From the NCBI GenBank assembly GCA_023374025.1, contig SIJG01000010.1:522517-586516 (forward strand): a stretch of DNA of 64,000 nucleotides, read 5' to 3'. Of the stretch, positions 13,874 through 26,785 are shown piece by piece. The notes below the pieces were generated by a model. It searched no databases. It saw only the letters and a program-made list of their open reading frames with translations, and was not told where the DNA came from. The stretch is from Heterodera schachtii (Eukaryota; Nematoda; Chromadorea; Rhabditida; Heteroderidae). Position numbers and translations under genes: made by a program. Within the stretch, counting starts at the first letter, position 1; every line of letters starts with the position of its first letter.

Positions 13874-15658
13874 GCATACACACACCGCCACTACAATATT
13901 ATTTTATTATACAAAAACAACAATTTAATTATTTTTGTTTTTTTTTGTCCAAATTTCAAATTCCCTCTACAAAAAGTCCCCCGACCAATTAATTGTTCAT
14001 TCATTCATTCATTTAGCATTGGGCATGTCGCAAAAATTGACTTTTTCATTTCATTTTATTTCACACCCCAACCCCCATCTGCTGCTGTTTCCATTACTAT
14101 TTTTGTTGGCACAATCGCCTCTGTTAATGATACAATTTGCCAGGGCCGGGACCTGAGGGCCATAAAAATCTCGAAAATTTCGGCTCCGGAATCCGTTATA
14201 TGTTTACGCGAACATTTAGAAGGGTTGATCCACCAAAAAAATCTAGGAATCCAGAATTTCGGTTACCCTAAAAAATGTCCGGGGCTGGTCTTAGTCCTGG
14301 TATATTGTAATATTGTACAATATGACTGGAATGACTTTGTGACTTTTTTTACACCGGAATTTACGCCCATTCATTCTTTTTTGGCATTATGTGTGTATCT
14401 CCGACCACATACACACATATTTCATTTATCCCAATTTAAAAAACATCGAATTTTACATTTAAAATGTTTTTTTTTGTTTTGTTTTGTTTTTTCTGTTCCC
14501 ATCAGCAAGAATCTCTTTCTGATTTTGCTCCTATTCACAGAAAACAAACCCTTTTTTTGTTGTATTATCCAAGACTTTGTTCTCCTACCGCTGGGGCAGC
14601 AGTAAGGCATTAGGTCGTTTCCCTCCTCAGAAAATCTGAAAAAATTCTAAAAATGTCAATTTTTCTTGAAATTTGGTACATCGCTTCGGGGGAGGAGTCC
14701 CCCCCCCCCCCCTCGAAATGTAAAATCAAAAATTTAAATGATTTGTTGGCGGCCTACAAAAAGAAACAGAACAAAGTTTTGAAATATCGCAAAATACAAT
14801 TTGTTTTCTCTGTGTTTCTGTCTGTTGTACCATATTATGATTGATTGATTCATTGCCAAATTGGTGAACATAATGTTTCATTTTTTAATACCTAATTTTG
14901 CATTAATTATTATTATGATCATTAATTATCACAATTCCCCCCCCCCCCCTCCCCTCATTAATTATTATTTTTTATTGCCTAATTTTCACGTCACTCTCTC
15001 TTTTCTTCCCCTCAAAGATTGTCTCCTCTCCTTACGTCGCTCTTCTTCTGCATCATCCGTCGTCGTTTGCCCACAACATGTCGCAATTTGCTCTCCTCCT
15101 CCTTCATCCACCACGGCACCATTTCCCCCCTCTTCCGTGCCGACCGAAGAGACTTGGTGGTTTTTTTCCCGCTCCTCCCAATCATCATTTGCTGATCCCG
15201 AAAGCGATGATGAGCGATTGATTTGATTAATCCATTAATTTATGTTTTGGCACATTTTTGTTGCCTTTTTTTTTTGTTTGTTTCCCCCCGCCCATTTCCC
15301 CGAAAGTATCGACAAATTTTGTGCCCTTTCATAATAATTAATCCCGATGTTTTCTTTTTCCATATAAAATTGTATGTTTATTAGACAACACAAAACAGAC
15401 TCTCTCTCTCCATCTCTTTTCCCGTGTTTCTCTGTGCGCATATTGTGATCATTGATTAATAATTGTTCCACCACCACCCAATTCATGCGAATAAAAATTG
15501 GTTTTTTTTAATGAAATTCTTGGGCAAAAATATTTTTTTGTAGAATTTTTCCTCTCCTCTTAAAAAATGAAAATTATTTTACTGTCATTTGCTCACAAAA
15601 TTTGTGAACCAAAAAACAAAACAAAACAATATAACGAACAAAAACAGAGTAAAACTGA
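13874..15658. other. Intergenic region with one possible exon
   Basis: This lies between the convergent 3' ends of the PQ-loop gene (+) and the DHODH gene (-). The only coding-like piece is about 15017-15226 (+). It follows an acceptor (CTCAAAG) and gives a serine- and proline-rich peptide ending in an acidic stretch and TGA. It could be an alternative last exon, but no partner exon in phase was found. The rest is AT-rich with short C-runs. Confidence 0.4.
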
Positions 15659-17170
15659 TCATTTTTTCCTATGCTGTGCGCCCACCGCCTCCGAAACATG
15701 CGCATAGCCATCCTTTTGGAGCAGTTCGGCCAACTCGCGCTTCACGCGTCCGACCACCGGAAAGCCTTGGAACACAATGGCGGTGTACAGCTGCAAAAGC
15801 GGATTTATTTGTTTTTAAATGAATTTCATAATGAAAAAGAACAAATTTAACGCTTTTTTGGGTTTAAGTTTTTCTGAAATTAAAAAAAAATTTTTTTTTT
15901 TGAAAATTTCGGTTAAAAATGACTCCGAGGGAGGCACCTCCGTTTTTTGAGGACTAAACTAGTGTCACGAATATAAATTTTCATGGGTTGACGGGCTCAT
16001 ATTAATCCCTGTACATATCCATCCATCCAACCGTCAGTCACCTGAACAGCGGAGGCGCCCGCCTTGATTTTCTCGTACGCATCCGCGCCACTGGAAATCC
16101 CGCCGCATCCGATGATCGGAATTTGGCCACGCGTCAATCTGTGGGGAGAATTGACATTGTGGCATTGCACAACAAAGTGCCAAAAGTAAAATTTCGCGCA
16201 AAAAACTTCAAAAAATTTTTAGAAACCAAAATTTTAGGTACCATTCCCCTTGTGGATCAGTCATAATCCCCCCCCCCGTATCGTTTTCCCCCATTTTCTA
16301 ATTTTTATAAAACTTCTTTAAAAAACCTTGGTAAATTTCAAGAAAAATTTTATGAAATTTATTCTAAAGAATTACTGAAAAAAAAAAAATTAATTTTCCA
16401 AAAAATTGTTGAAAAATTTTCATAAAAATTTGTTTATTTTCTAATTTATAAATTCAAATCCATCACTCTCGACATCAAACTCACCGGTACGTCTCGGCAA
16501 TGCACCGCGTGCTCATGTCCCGCAACGGTGCGCCCGACAGTCCGCCCGTTCGGAAGGCAACGGCATTTTTCAGATGTGTCAGACCGTTGTTTGGTCGTAT
16601 TCGTCACAATGAGTCCGTCAACTTTGACGCTTCGATCGGTGCACACCTTTTTTGTTTTGTTTTTGTGTTGGTTTGTTGATTTGGTAAATTGTCATCAATG
16701 TGCAAATTCAACCCAAAAAAAGGGGGGAGATTTTTTTTTCAAATCTCGACCCCAACTCTCAAAATTTTTAAAATAAATCTTGGAAAATCAGGTAAAAAAT
16801 TTTCAACATTTGCCCGGCGCAATGGCAATCAATCAAATTGCCAACAAAAAAAAAAAATGCCTGGCGCTCTATGGTCTGTTTTTTAACTTTTTTTTTTACG
16901 GCATAGCCTTTTAATTAATATAAAATTACAAAAATTGGGGTTTTTTTTTTGCAAAAAAAAAAAGAAACCAAGAAATATTTTTTTTTTGTTAGAGGAGGGG
17001 GGGGGGGGCTGGGGGCATTGAAAATTGAAAATTTTCTGTTTTTGTGATTTGTGCCCACCTCCGCAATGTCCGCCAATTGTTCGCTGCTGAGGTCGGGCGA
17101 AATTTTCACAAACAATGGGGGTTTTACAGCAGCATTTCTGACGCATTTCGCCCAGGGAGAGCAACAACTG

Positions 17171-17223
<53 letters not shown>

Positions 17224-19928
17224 TTTTTGAAAAAATAGGATGAATAAAAAAATTTATTATACTAACGAAAAAATTAATAAAATTTAATTTAATAAAGTAG
17301 AAACAATTTGAGAATATTTAATTCAAACATTACAAATTTTGAAATTTTCGGGATTTTGAAGTCTAAAATTTTAGTAAAAATTTATAACTAGCTCGAAATT
17401 TCTGGAAATTTTTACAAATTTTGTTTTCAGTAACAATGGATTTTTCAAAAAGTTTTAAAAAAGATTTTCTCGTATTTTTCAAAAAAAATTTTTTAAAGTT
17501 AAATGAATACTTTTCCCCTGCAACCCCTAATCGTTCTACCTTCTTCAACTCCTTTTTGCGCTGCAAATCGCGCAGTCCGGGCGTGTTCGGTGACGAAATG
17601 TTCACCACCAGGTAGTCACTGTACGGGCTGAACTCGACGATGCCCTCGCCAAGATCGCGCGCCACGTCCTCCGCCGTTTTGTTTTTGCCCAAATTGACGC
17701 CCAACGGCACGCCACTGTCCGGCACAAATGCTTAATTACTTTTGTTTTTACACCATTTTTTGGACAAATTAGAAGAGCAAAAAGGGGCAGAAAATACGCA
17801 ATGCGAAATTTTTGAAAAATTTTTGGTTTTTTTTTTTGAAAAGTCGGCACGAATTCCCAAGGGTTCCGCTTCCTTCCCCCACCGTGGTATGGCCCCACTC
17901 GTGGTAACTGTATCGTATCACAAATTGCACATACAGTACACACTTACCCTTCTTTACACGGCCAAGCACCGTGCCAATGCCGTCGTTGTTGAACCCATAC
18001 GAATTAATCACCGCCTAAATTCAAAAAAAAAAAAAATTTTTTTTTATTTCACCGACTTTTTTTTTCTTATTTTTGCATCTGGCCAGCTTTTTGTTGTGTG
18101 CCAAAAATGCGCGATAAATTGTTTTTTAAAATATCGGCGTGTAACGGTAAGCCAAAAACTCCATTTTACTAATTAAAAATGAACGCAATAAAACGGGAAT
18201 TTTTGTGGTTTTGGTTTTCGGAAATGGGGGAATTCGTTAAAAATTTGGCACCTTATGTTGCATTTTTGGGGTTCATTTTTGTACACCTGGTCCTCTCTCA
18301 AGCGGAAAACTCGCGGTCGATCATTGCCAATTTGCGCTTTTGGCGTCACCGTGCCAATTTCGATGAAGCCGAAGCCCGACTTGCGCAGCCCGTCAATGGC
18401 CTCCCCGTTCTTGTCAAAGCCGGCGGCCAAACTGAATTTTTTCATTTATTTATTTAATTTTTTAAATTGGAACTTTTAAAATAATAATGTTCCGACAGAA
18501 AAATTGTTTTACAGAAATCGAAAATCGTTTTTGAAAAAGGGAAAATTTTTTGTACAATAAATTTCTCGGGTGCACTTCATTTCCCCCCCCCCCCACGTCG
18601 TTTCCCCCCCCCCAAAAAAAAATTTTTTTTTTTAAATTTTCAAACCTAGAAATTTTTCATAAAAAAATTCTTATTTTTTGAGAAATTTTTCAGCGATTTT
18701 TTTGAAAATGTTTGAAAAACTTACTAGTTCATTATAAAATTTCTAAAAAAAAACGCTGAAAAATTTCTCAAAAATTTTTTTTTCAAAATTTCTAGGTTGA
18801 AAATTTTTTTAAAAAAATTTTTCGGGGGGAAACGACGGGGGGAAACGACACGGGGGGGGGGGGGGAAACGACCTGTTCTCACCCTCCCTCACAATCGAAA
18901 ATTCTAAAAAAAAAAAAAAAAAAAATTGAAAATAGTGGTCATTTGCAAATTTGTTGTGTGTGTTTTTCCGGATTTTATTGGCTGAATTTGATGATCGAAT
19001 TTTGTTTTTTTCGCCATTAAACAACTAAAATTAGAATGAATTTTTTTTTTTAAATAAATTATTAAAGGCCCACCCGATTGGGTTGTTCAACTGTTTGCCG
19101 AACATTTGACATGCCAACTCGGGGTACTCCTTGCGATTCCCCACAAAATCGTCGAGGAAACCCAATCTGACCGCCTTGACGCCGAGAATGTGCGCACTTT
19201 CGGGAGCAAACCAACGGTGGACCATCGGAACAACCTCAAAAAATGGGGGAAAAGTTGAAAAAAAAAATTCGTAAATTAATTTTAATTAAAAAAACCCGCC
19301 GAATGATTGTGTTAAAAAAATGGTGCTGTTTTATATTGAACCATTCATTCAGAAGGAGCAGTTCTTCTCAAAATTGTTATGGCGAATTACAAAACTTTTT
19401 CAAAAAATGCCTGCAAAAAAATGGAGGAGAGGGTAAAAAAAAAGGGAAAAAAAACTCTCATAAATTTTTAAATTTTCAAAAAAAATCCCGAATAAGCGTG
19501 TTAAAAAACTTTGTATTTTATATTGATAACATATACACCTCTTCATTCATACGGAGCAGGTCGTTTATCGCCACCCCGGAAAATGTTTAAAATTTTTTTT
19601 TTTGAAATTTTTCTAACTATTTGTTCCCAATTTTTGACTCCCTTCCTTCCGAGAGAGTCAGTCATTAATTTTTGCCATATTTAAAAAATTTTTCGAATAA
19701 AAATGCCCCGTTTTTTTTTTTGCTCACCCATTCCCTGTGCAAGCGCTCGTCGCCCCGCAATATTTTGAACATGTAATAGCCAATGCCACCGGAGAGGAGC
19801 ACGGAAATGGTCAACGACGTGCGCGTGTACAGCAACCGTCTCGGCTTGGGCAATTTGAGTCCCGACACTTTGTCGTAGGGTACAGAGGAAGGGGAGGCGG
19901 TTTTCTGGAAAATGCAAATACACATCAA
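15659..19928 (-). CDS. DHODH: Dihydroorotate dehydrogenase, mitochondrial (class 2)
   Basis: Fourth step of pyrimidine synthesis: oxidises dihydroorotate to orotate with FMN and ubiquinone at the inner mitochondrial membrane. Exons on the minus strand are 19928-19728, 19234-19074, 18431-18287, 18014-17948, 17730-17540, 17167-17059, 16646-16485, 16138-16042 and 15790-15659. The N-terminus carries basic residues and one hydrophobic segment ([12 protein letters not shown]), as expected for the membrane-anchored class. Family motifs in order are [56 protein letters not shown] (with the catalytic Ser), [44 protein letters not shown] and the terminal VGRVKREL. Exons 17167-17059 and 16646-16485 each contain one base too many, near 17137 and 16590. 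With these removed, every junction is in phase. It is probably functional if those are assembly errors. Confidence 0.93.
17171..17220. repeat. Long poly(A) run
   Basis: About 50 consecutive A on the + strand, inside a DHODH intron directly upstream of the acceptor of the exon starting at 17167. On the gene's strand it is a long T-run, an extreme polypyrimidine tract. Its length is likely to be unreliable in any assembly. Confidence 0.85.
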
Positions 19929-19970
19929 TTAAGGGACAATTGTTGAAATCGGAGGGCTCATAATTGAAAA

Positions 19971-20180
19971 AAGGTACTTCCGTGTTTGTTTTGCTACCCC
20001 CCCCCCTCGAAAAATTTTAAAAATTCATATTTTGGGGTTTTCAAAGTCATTGATCACGAATATGGTGTAATCACATGTCGAAACAAACACCATATTCGTG
20101 ATCAGTGACCTCGAAAACCCAAAATATGAATTTTTTAAAATTTTGAGGGGGGGGGGGGGGTAGCGAAACACGGAAGTACC
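19971..20180. repeat. Palindromic fold-back element of about 210 bp
   Basis: The left arm starts GGTACTTCCGTGTTTG, followed by a C-run and ATTCATATTTTGGGGTTTTC. The right arm is close to its reverse complement and ends CACGGAAGTACC. The arms meet around a short spacer near 20075, giving an almost perfect hairpin. It lies between the DHODH start and the COMMD6-like stop, and looks like a MITE. Confidence 0.85.
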
Positions 20181-20550
20181 AAGAAAAAGATCGGATTTGG
20201 GCGGAAAACACGAAAAAATTTTAGTCGGACATAAAATTTGTTTTAGCCAGTGTCATGCCTTGAAAATCAGGTGGCTCGGGTGAAAACCCAAGGCATTTTA
20301 GCTGATTTATGGACAAAAATTTTGGCAAAAAAAATGATATGTGACAACAATTTGGAAGCATTTTAAGGGTTTATTTTGAAAATTTGTAGTCCATGCCTGG
20401 CATTTTTTAATTCAATCGAAACTCCAACGAATTGAAATTTTCTCGCGTTTTTTTTTCTCAGGGTTTTTTGGTTAAATTTAACCGGTGAAATCAAAAAACA
20501 AAGCAAAATGTGCAAACCGAAAACATCACTGCGACAGTTGGCGATTGTTG

Positions 20551-21158
20551 TTATTTTTTGTTGTTGCTGTTGTCGTCGTCCTCGGCTTTTAAACTGAGCA
20601 AAAATTGACGGGCCTAAAAAGCATAATTTTATGAAAAAAAGGCAAATTTTGGGGAATTTGGAGGGAACAAATGACCTCAAAAACTCTATTCAAATTCTAA
20701 AAGAAAAGAGAGAAATTGCATTTATTTAGCATTGAAAAACAGAATTTGGCAAAAAATACAACTTTTATGAATTTTTTTGGACAAATTTTGTTAAAAATCA
20801 AAGTCTCCCCTCCTCATGGCATTGGGCCACTTACTTAATGCCAAAAAAAAAAAAATTTTTTTTTTGTACCTCCGGGAGAGTGAATTCGAACGTGCGCACT
20901 GTGCCACACTTTTGTCGGTCCTCACAATGCAAACGGAGTTGAATAAGCGGCAAAAATTTGGTTGTTGGGGAACAATCGGTGTCAGAGACAAGCTGAGAAT
21001 GTAAATTTCGTAATTTCAGGGAAATTAGGTACCTATTTAGAAATTTTTGAAAAATTTTTTAACTCCGAAAATCCCATTAATGCATTCAAAAAAAATGGTT
21101 AAGGTTTTCAGTGAACCTTTGTGGTGTAGTCAAAACTGCGGACCACCAAATCGGACAT
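20551..21158 (-). CDS. COMM-domain protein, COMMD6-like
   Basis: A small protein of 75 residues from three in-phase exons (21158-21117, 20992-20870, 20613-20551). Human COMMD6 has about 85 residues and is the only COMMD that is essentially a bare COMM domain. The query follows the same plan: VRSFDYTTKLVSD, then PLIQLRL, then TVRTFEFTLPEARQFLLSLK, then an acidic and Asn-rich tail. COMMD proteins form the CCC complex with CCDC22 and CCDC93. CCC joins Retriever to form Commander, which recycles endosomal cargo. The gene lies 453 bp downstream of SNX17 on the same strand, and SNX17 is the cargo adaptor that feeds Retriever. Assignment to subfamily 6 rests on length and overall pattern. Confidence 0.8.
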
Positions 21159-21611
21159 TCACAAAAAAATGGCAAAAAAAATAAATAAAATAAATTAATG
21201 AAAAGGCAAATAATTGAAAAACACAATTAAAAATGTGATAAAAAGAAAGCAATGAAAATTAAAATATTAATCATAAATAATTTATTCGTAATAAAAATGG
21301 GAATAATTTAAAACAGAGAATAAATATGCAAATTAATTAACAAATGGTCGTCCGTTTTTAATGTTCATAAAATATGGCGCACGAGAATGATGAAAACAAT
21401 AAAAAGAGAAGAGATTTTTGGGAGAAAAACAAAAAAAATGGAAGTGAGAATTGTGGCAAAATGACATTAATTATGCAAATTTAAATAAATTAATTATCAC
21501 ATTCATTTCAACAAAAACAATAAAAACAAAACGGGGAAGAGAATTAATTGGCGAATTAAATAATTTGGTGTAAAAAAGTAATCACTTCTTGGGTCATTTC
21601 AATTAATTTCA

Positions 21612-24600
21612 TCATAAATCCGCGTCCAACACATCCTCAAAATTTTCATGGTCCAAAAATGGCATTTGATACTGTAGGCAAAAAGAGGGAACATGCAAAA
21701 AGTATTAAAATTTACAAAAAAAAAAAAAAAAAATTTTTGGTGCGTTAACCCAAATGTTTTTGATAATTTGTGTGAGCTAATTGTAGGCCTAAGAATTCGG
21801 TGCTCGAGACTAAAATATCAAAAATATGGTCTCATATAGATCCGAATTGGAGGCAGTAAGGCTCGACTAAAAAATAAAAATTTTAGTCACGAAAAAAAAA
21901 TTTTTTTTTGAGTCTGAATTCCAGAAAATCTTGGTTGGGATACCTACCTATACGGCTAGGGCAATAATTCTAACAATAAGCGCATAGCGGGGGGAAAATA
22001 CTAATTCAGCTGAATTTTGGCACCAAAAAAGATTTACCATTCATTCCCTTAAAAAATTTTGTACCGAAATCAGTTTGATGCGATATTCGGTGCCACCGCC
22101 ACTGCCACCGGCGCCGTTCACCAATGCGTCCAGTGCGCAGCTGCTGCTGTTGGCCTGGTTGGAGGAGGACGAGTTGTTGGAGCAGGACTTCACACTCTTT
22201 TGGTCATCGCCGACTCCAGCAACAATTGAACTGCTTGCCGCCGCCGATGGGTCGTCGGACGCTGCTTTCAGCGAAATGGCGTCGTCAACAAATTTGAACG
22301 GAGACTGCACATAAATGAATTGGAAATTATTAAAATTAATCACTATTATTGGGAATAATTAGAGAGAGGCGTAATTGTGTCCTATTGAAAAAAAAAAATT
22401 TTTTTTAAAGAAATTATGGCCGAAAAAAGTCTAATAATTGTAACGTCCTTAAATATTTATATGAAATTGTGTTAAACAGGCTCAAACGGAGTTGGGAAGG
22501 GCTTAAAATTTTGGATAAAAAATTGAAAAGTTAAAAGTGGTGAGTCATCCTCATAAAAATTCCTTCTTTTTTTTTTAATTTTTCAAATTATTATATTATA
22601 TACTTCAGTTTTATATTGTTGATCCTGCAAGATTTCGTCAGCAATTGATTGGAGGAACAGCGACAAAAGGACGGACTGAAAAACGCGTAAAAGCATTGAA
22701 AAATTAGTTAACCCCCCCCAAACCAATTTTTAAATGAAAAATGGAAAAATTTTCAAATGGTTCCGTTTTTTCTCAAGAAATTTTTATGAAAATCCCCAAA
22801 TTTTCTAAGTCAAACCCAAATCTCCAATTTTTGGTGAAAATATGTAAAAAAGTTGGTGAAAAATGCCAGTTTTTCCGTCGATGCCGCCGTATCAAAGATA
22901 CAAATCTGACACAAATGCCCAATTTTTTTCCCGACTGAAAGGGTTTAAATGTCCCACAAAAAATGTTTATTATTTATTGCCTGATCAGTGCGCAAAGTGA
23001 TCAGCCCGAACTCGTCCGGCTGTCGCAAATACTCCAATTGGAAGCTCATCTGGGCCAACAGTTGGTGCTCGGAGTGGGAAACGCGCCACACACGGATCCG
23101 TTTGGAGGGCAATGCGAAGCGAACAGTGCGACCCTAAAACGGTAGGTGTACAATAGAATAAGGGAGAGGATACGGTACAACGCGAAAATAACAGGGATAC
23201 GGTACTCCCTTGTGACAGTAGCGCGTTTAAAGAACAAACAAAAAAAAAGCTGAAAAAGAAATTGCGAAAATTATTTGCGGGACTTTAAGAAATAAAATTA
23301 AAAAATTTACTCCATTTGGAATTTTTTTTAATTGCAAAAAATTAAAAAATGCCATGGAAACTTTTTTTTTCAACCCCTAAAATGTTTTTAACTAATTTTA
23401 TTTTACCGTTTGAAATTTTTTTTTTTTCAAAATTTGCAAAAAAAAAAAAGTAAAATTTAAAAAGCCATGGGAAACGGGGAGATGGATTGAGCCCACCTGG
23501 TACAATACATATTGCAAAATGTGGAGTTACCGAGACGTCATGTCATGAATGACGGACAACTCGAACTACGAGCACCACCCTCATACAAAAGAATTTTTTT
23601 TTTTGAAAAAATGCCAAATTTTTAAATAAATTTTCAAATGGTTGCCATTAGCTATTGTTGACTCTGTGTACCGTACGCGCACCTCGTCGTCCGGATAGAT
23701 GAGCACAAGCTGTCTGCGCCCAACTTGCAACTCGCAAATGCTGCCCTCGGCCGGGAAATCGGAGTGCACCGGCGCCAACAATTCGTAGCCGTAGCCGGGC
23801 TCCAAATGGCACAAGCGGAGGAACTGAAACGAAGCAACGTGTGCAAGCAGTACATCATACACTCAACAAAAAGCAAAGTTATGATAAAAAGAGAAATTTT
23901 TAGAAAATGAAAAAATCCATAAAAAAAAAAGTTTTTTCAGTGCATAAAATGACACAAAAAATTTGGTTTAATTCGGACAATTGTAAAAGGTGTTTGTTAC
24001 ACTCCAAAAACTTAGTCCGACAGGAAAAATGAACAATTTTACCATATTTCTACCTAAAATTTTTTTTTTTTTTTTTGGTTCAAGAACAAAAAATAAATCT
24101 TCGGATTCCCACGCCCTCCGTTTTTTTTTCTGGCTACATTGCTTGCAAGCAGTTGTACTCCTTGGCACAGACGAACTGACCTGCTTGAAGTCGCCGTATT
24201 CCTGCAACGAGCGCAGCTTCTCCCGCAATTGTTGTGACACTTTGAAAACGGCGCGTTGAATGTCGTTGACAGCCTATACAATAAAAATGCATTGTGATTA
24301 TTGGGGTTATGTTCACCGATTTTTTTTTGCTATATAAAATGCAAAAATCAGTCGTTTTAGCGACATTTTTTCACCCATGGCACCTAAAATTTTAGATTAA
24401 AAAAAATATACAAAATTTTAGGGGTCGAAGAGGAAAAATTTTTTGTCAAAATTCTTCGAGCAAAAAAAAAAAAAAAAAATTTGTTGCTTAGGTGTTAAAA
24501 AATGTCTCCGAGTTCCTCCCATTCGGTTTTTTGGTAGGAGGGGACTTGGCCCGAAAAAAAAAGCAATTTTTCCAACTACAAAATTCGGTCCGTGTGGCAA

Positions 24601-26785
24601 TTGCCGAACCCCCAATTTTTTAAAATATGCCACCCTATTTGCCATGGCACCTGCAAATAGAGCACTTTGAGCGCGCCCATGTCGTCCAACAACGGCTCCT
24701 CCACGCACGGGTCCCAAGTGACACGGCGTATCACCAATTTGTGGTGGTGCAATTGTGGCGTACCGTCAACCAAATCATGCCGATTGGCTGTTGTGCAGCT
24801 GGTTTTTGTTGGCCAAACACAGCGAAATCCATGGGGACTCAAAATTTTTGAGCCAACGAACGCCTGAAAAAAGGGGCATTTAGACAAAACAAACAATAAA
24901 AATAAAAAAAAAAATTTTTAATCAACAATCCTTAAATTCAGAGGCCAGGGGAAGGAGGTAAAAAAATAAAAAAATTTTAATGGAAATTCGATTGGCACCA
25001 CACCCCTTAACCCTCTACCCGCTTTCGATATTTTTTGTTGATTTTTTTAAATTTATTTTTTTGGAAGGGTACGAAAGAAAATTGTTTTTAAGAAAATGGT
25101 GCATTTTGTTTTAATTTGACCCAAGAATATATAAATTGGTCATCTTTTTTTTGCGACAAATTGCATAAAAATTTTTAGGGTTTCTGAATCGGAAAAAAAA
25201 TATAAACCTTCGGATTCCCTCCCACACCGAATTTTTTTTTTTTTTGGGTTATAGGCCTAGTTATGTTGTTGTTGTTGTTACTCGTTGAACATTTGGTTTA
25301 ATAAACGGGGGCCAAAAATGGGTTTATGGCATCAATCATACAGAGAATGTTAAAAAGGATGTCGTCCCTGCGCGAGGCCAATGCAGCAGCGGCGGAGGAC
25401 GAGGAAGATGGCATTGTGCCAGTTTGGTCATCGTTGTCCTCCTCTTGTCCAGCTTCGTCTGCCCGTCCACGGCGCGGTCGGCACAGAAAAATGCCGAAAA
25501 ATTTGGCATTCTTTTCACTCAGCCCAATCGCGTGACAAAATCTCTGCGAAATAATTTTAAATTAGACAGAAATTTGAGACGTTTTGCCAATGTGCCAAAA
25601 TGCGAATTTTGCAAATTGCAATCGTTCTCAATTTACTAACCCACAAAAAATTTGGCATTTAAAAAAAATCTTTTTAATTTGTGGGGATGAAAAAAAGGTA
25701 AAATTTTGCCCAAACCTCCATGATGACATTGGTCGCCTCATCCGTGCCACATTCGACGTACACCGGCCGCCCATCAGGCAGAAAAATTTCCAATTTTGTC
25801 ATTCGGCTTACCGCAGCAGAGAAGGACTTCTTGAAAATGTGGGGAATACCTAATACAATGATGAACAATTTAAAATTCAAATTTTCTAGCAATTTCAAAG
25901 GTTTTTTGTAAAAAAAAATTCTTCGAAAATTAAAAAACGGCAAAAAAATTTTTCTTTTCTTACTATTAAATATTTAATCTTTTATTCCTGAAATTTTATT
26001 CGGCTGATTGTGAATCTGATGAAATATGCCATTTTTTGTGGCCGTATGACAGCCGGTCATAAATCGTCGGAATCGTTCCGAATTTACAAAAAAAAATTCC
26101 GTTAATCAAATTCGACACCGTTTCCGGGCCCCTAAAAATGCCAAATCAACCCAGTGACAGTACCACTTGAAAATCGAGAAAAACGCGCTCCATGACGGGG
26201 TGCCTCGACACGTCGGAGTTCGCGACAACTAAAAATTAAAAAAAAAAAAAATTTTTTTGAGGGGGGGGGGGTTCACTCTTTCACCTCCTTGCAAATATTT
26301 GGCCAGCCCTTCCCGGCGCTCGTTCAACGCTTTTGCGTCCAATTTCCACAATTTTTTGGGGGGAAAATCGGGCGCATTCAGCCGAAACCCGAACAGGTCG
26401 ATCAGCTTTTCGTGCAATGAGTACAGCAAATTGTACCGCACACTGGCATGGAAGGCGCCATTCACGTGGATATCGTAAACCTAAAGCAGAGTACTGTGGT
26501 AAAACGATCTTGGTCATGTACTGTAATAGGAAAACGGCTGCACATAGACAATATTTGTTGATTTGGGCCGAAAAAGACTCATTTTTAGAATTTTTGGGTC
26601 AAATTTAGTAAAAATTCCAATAGAAAAGTCGGTGAAATTTTTGAAGCCCCATCTTTGCAAATTTCGAATTTTCTATGATTTATAATGCTAAAATTGGTAT
26701 GGTAATGAAGCTTGACCGTAAATTTGTTGTACGGATCTTCATGGTCGGCCAATGTTCGATGGGAAGGGATGGCAATGTGAATCAT
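21612..26785 (-). CDS. SNX17: Sorting nexin 17 (PX-FERM endosomal cargo adaptor)
   Basis: Binds NPxY-type cargo on early endosomes and passes it to Retriever/Commander for recycling. Exons on the minus strand are 26785-26717, 26480-26285, 26228-26167, 25829-25716, 25543-25342, 24863-24651, 24273-24181, 23823-23683, 23133-22981, 22675-22604, 22304-22065 and 21671-21612, giving about 537 residues (human about 470). The PX domain is clear: VYDIHVNGAFHASVRY, FPPKKL and NERREGLAKYLQ. The FERM-like part has EIFLPDGRPVYVE, KNFESPWIS, HKLVIRRVTWDP, LLDDMGALKVLYLQ and KLRSLQEYGDF. The C-terminus ends NFEDVLDADL, matching the human ending in DEDL whose last Leu binds Retriever. One surplus base lies in exon 24863-24651, near 24780. 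The intron after 22981 starts with GC. The acceptor of exon 25829 has an alternative upstream. Confidence 0.92.

Noticed and set aside
24651..24863. A tiny intron instead of a frameshift in SNX17
   Set aside because: No GT or GC donor with a following AG fits in the few bases available between the two frames.
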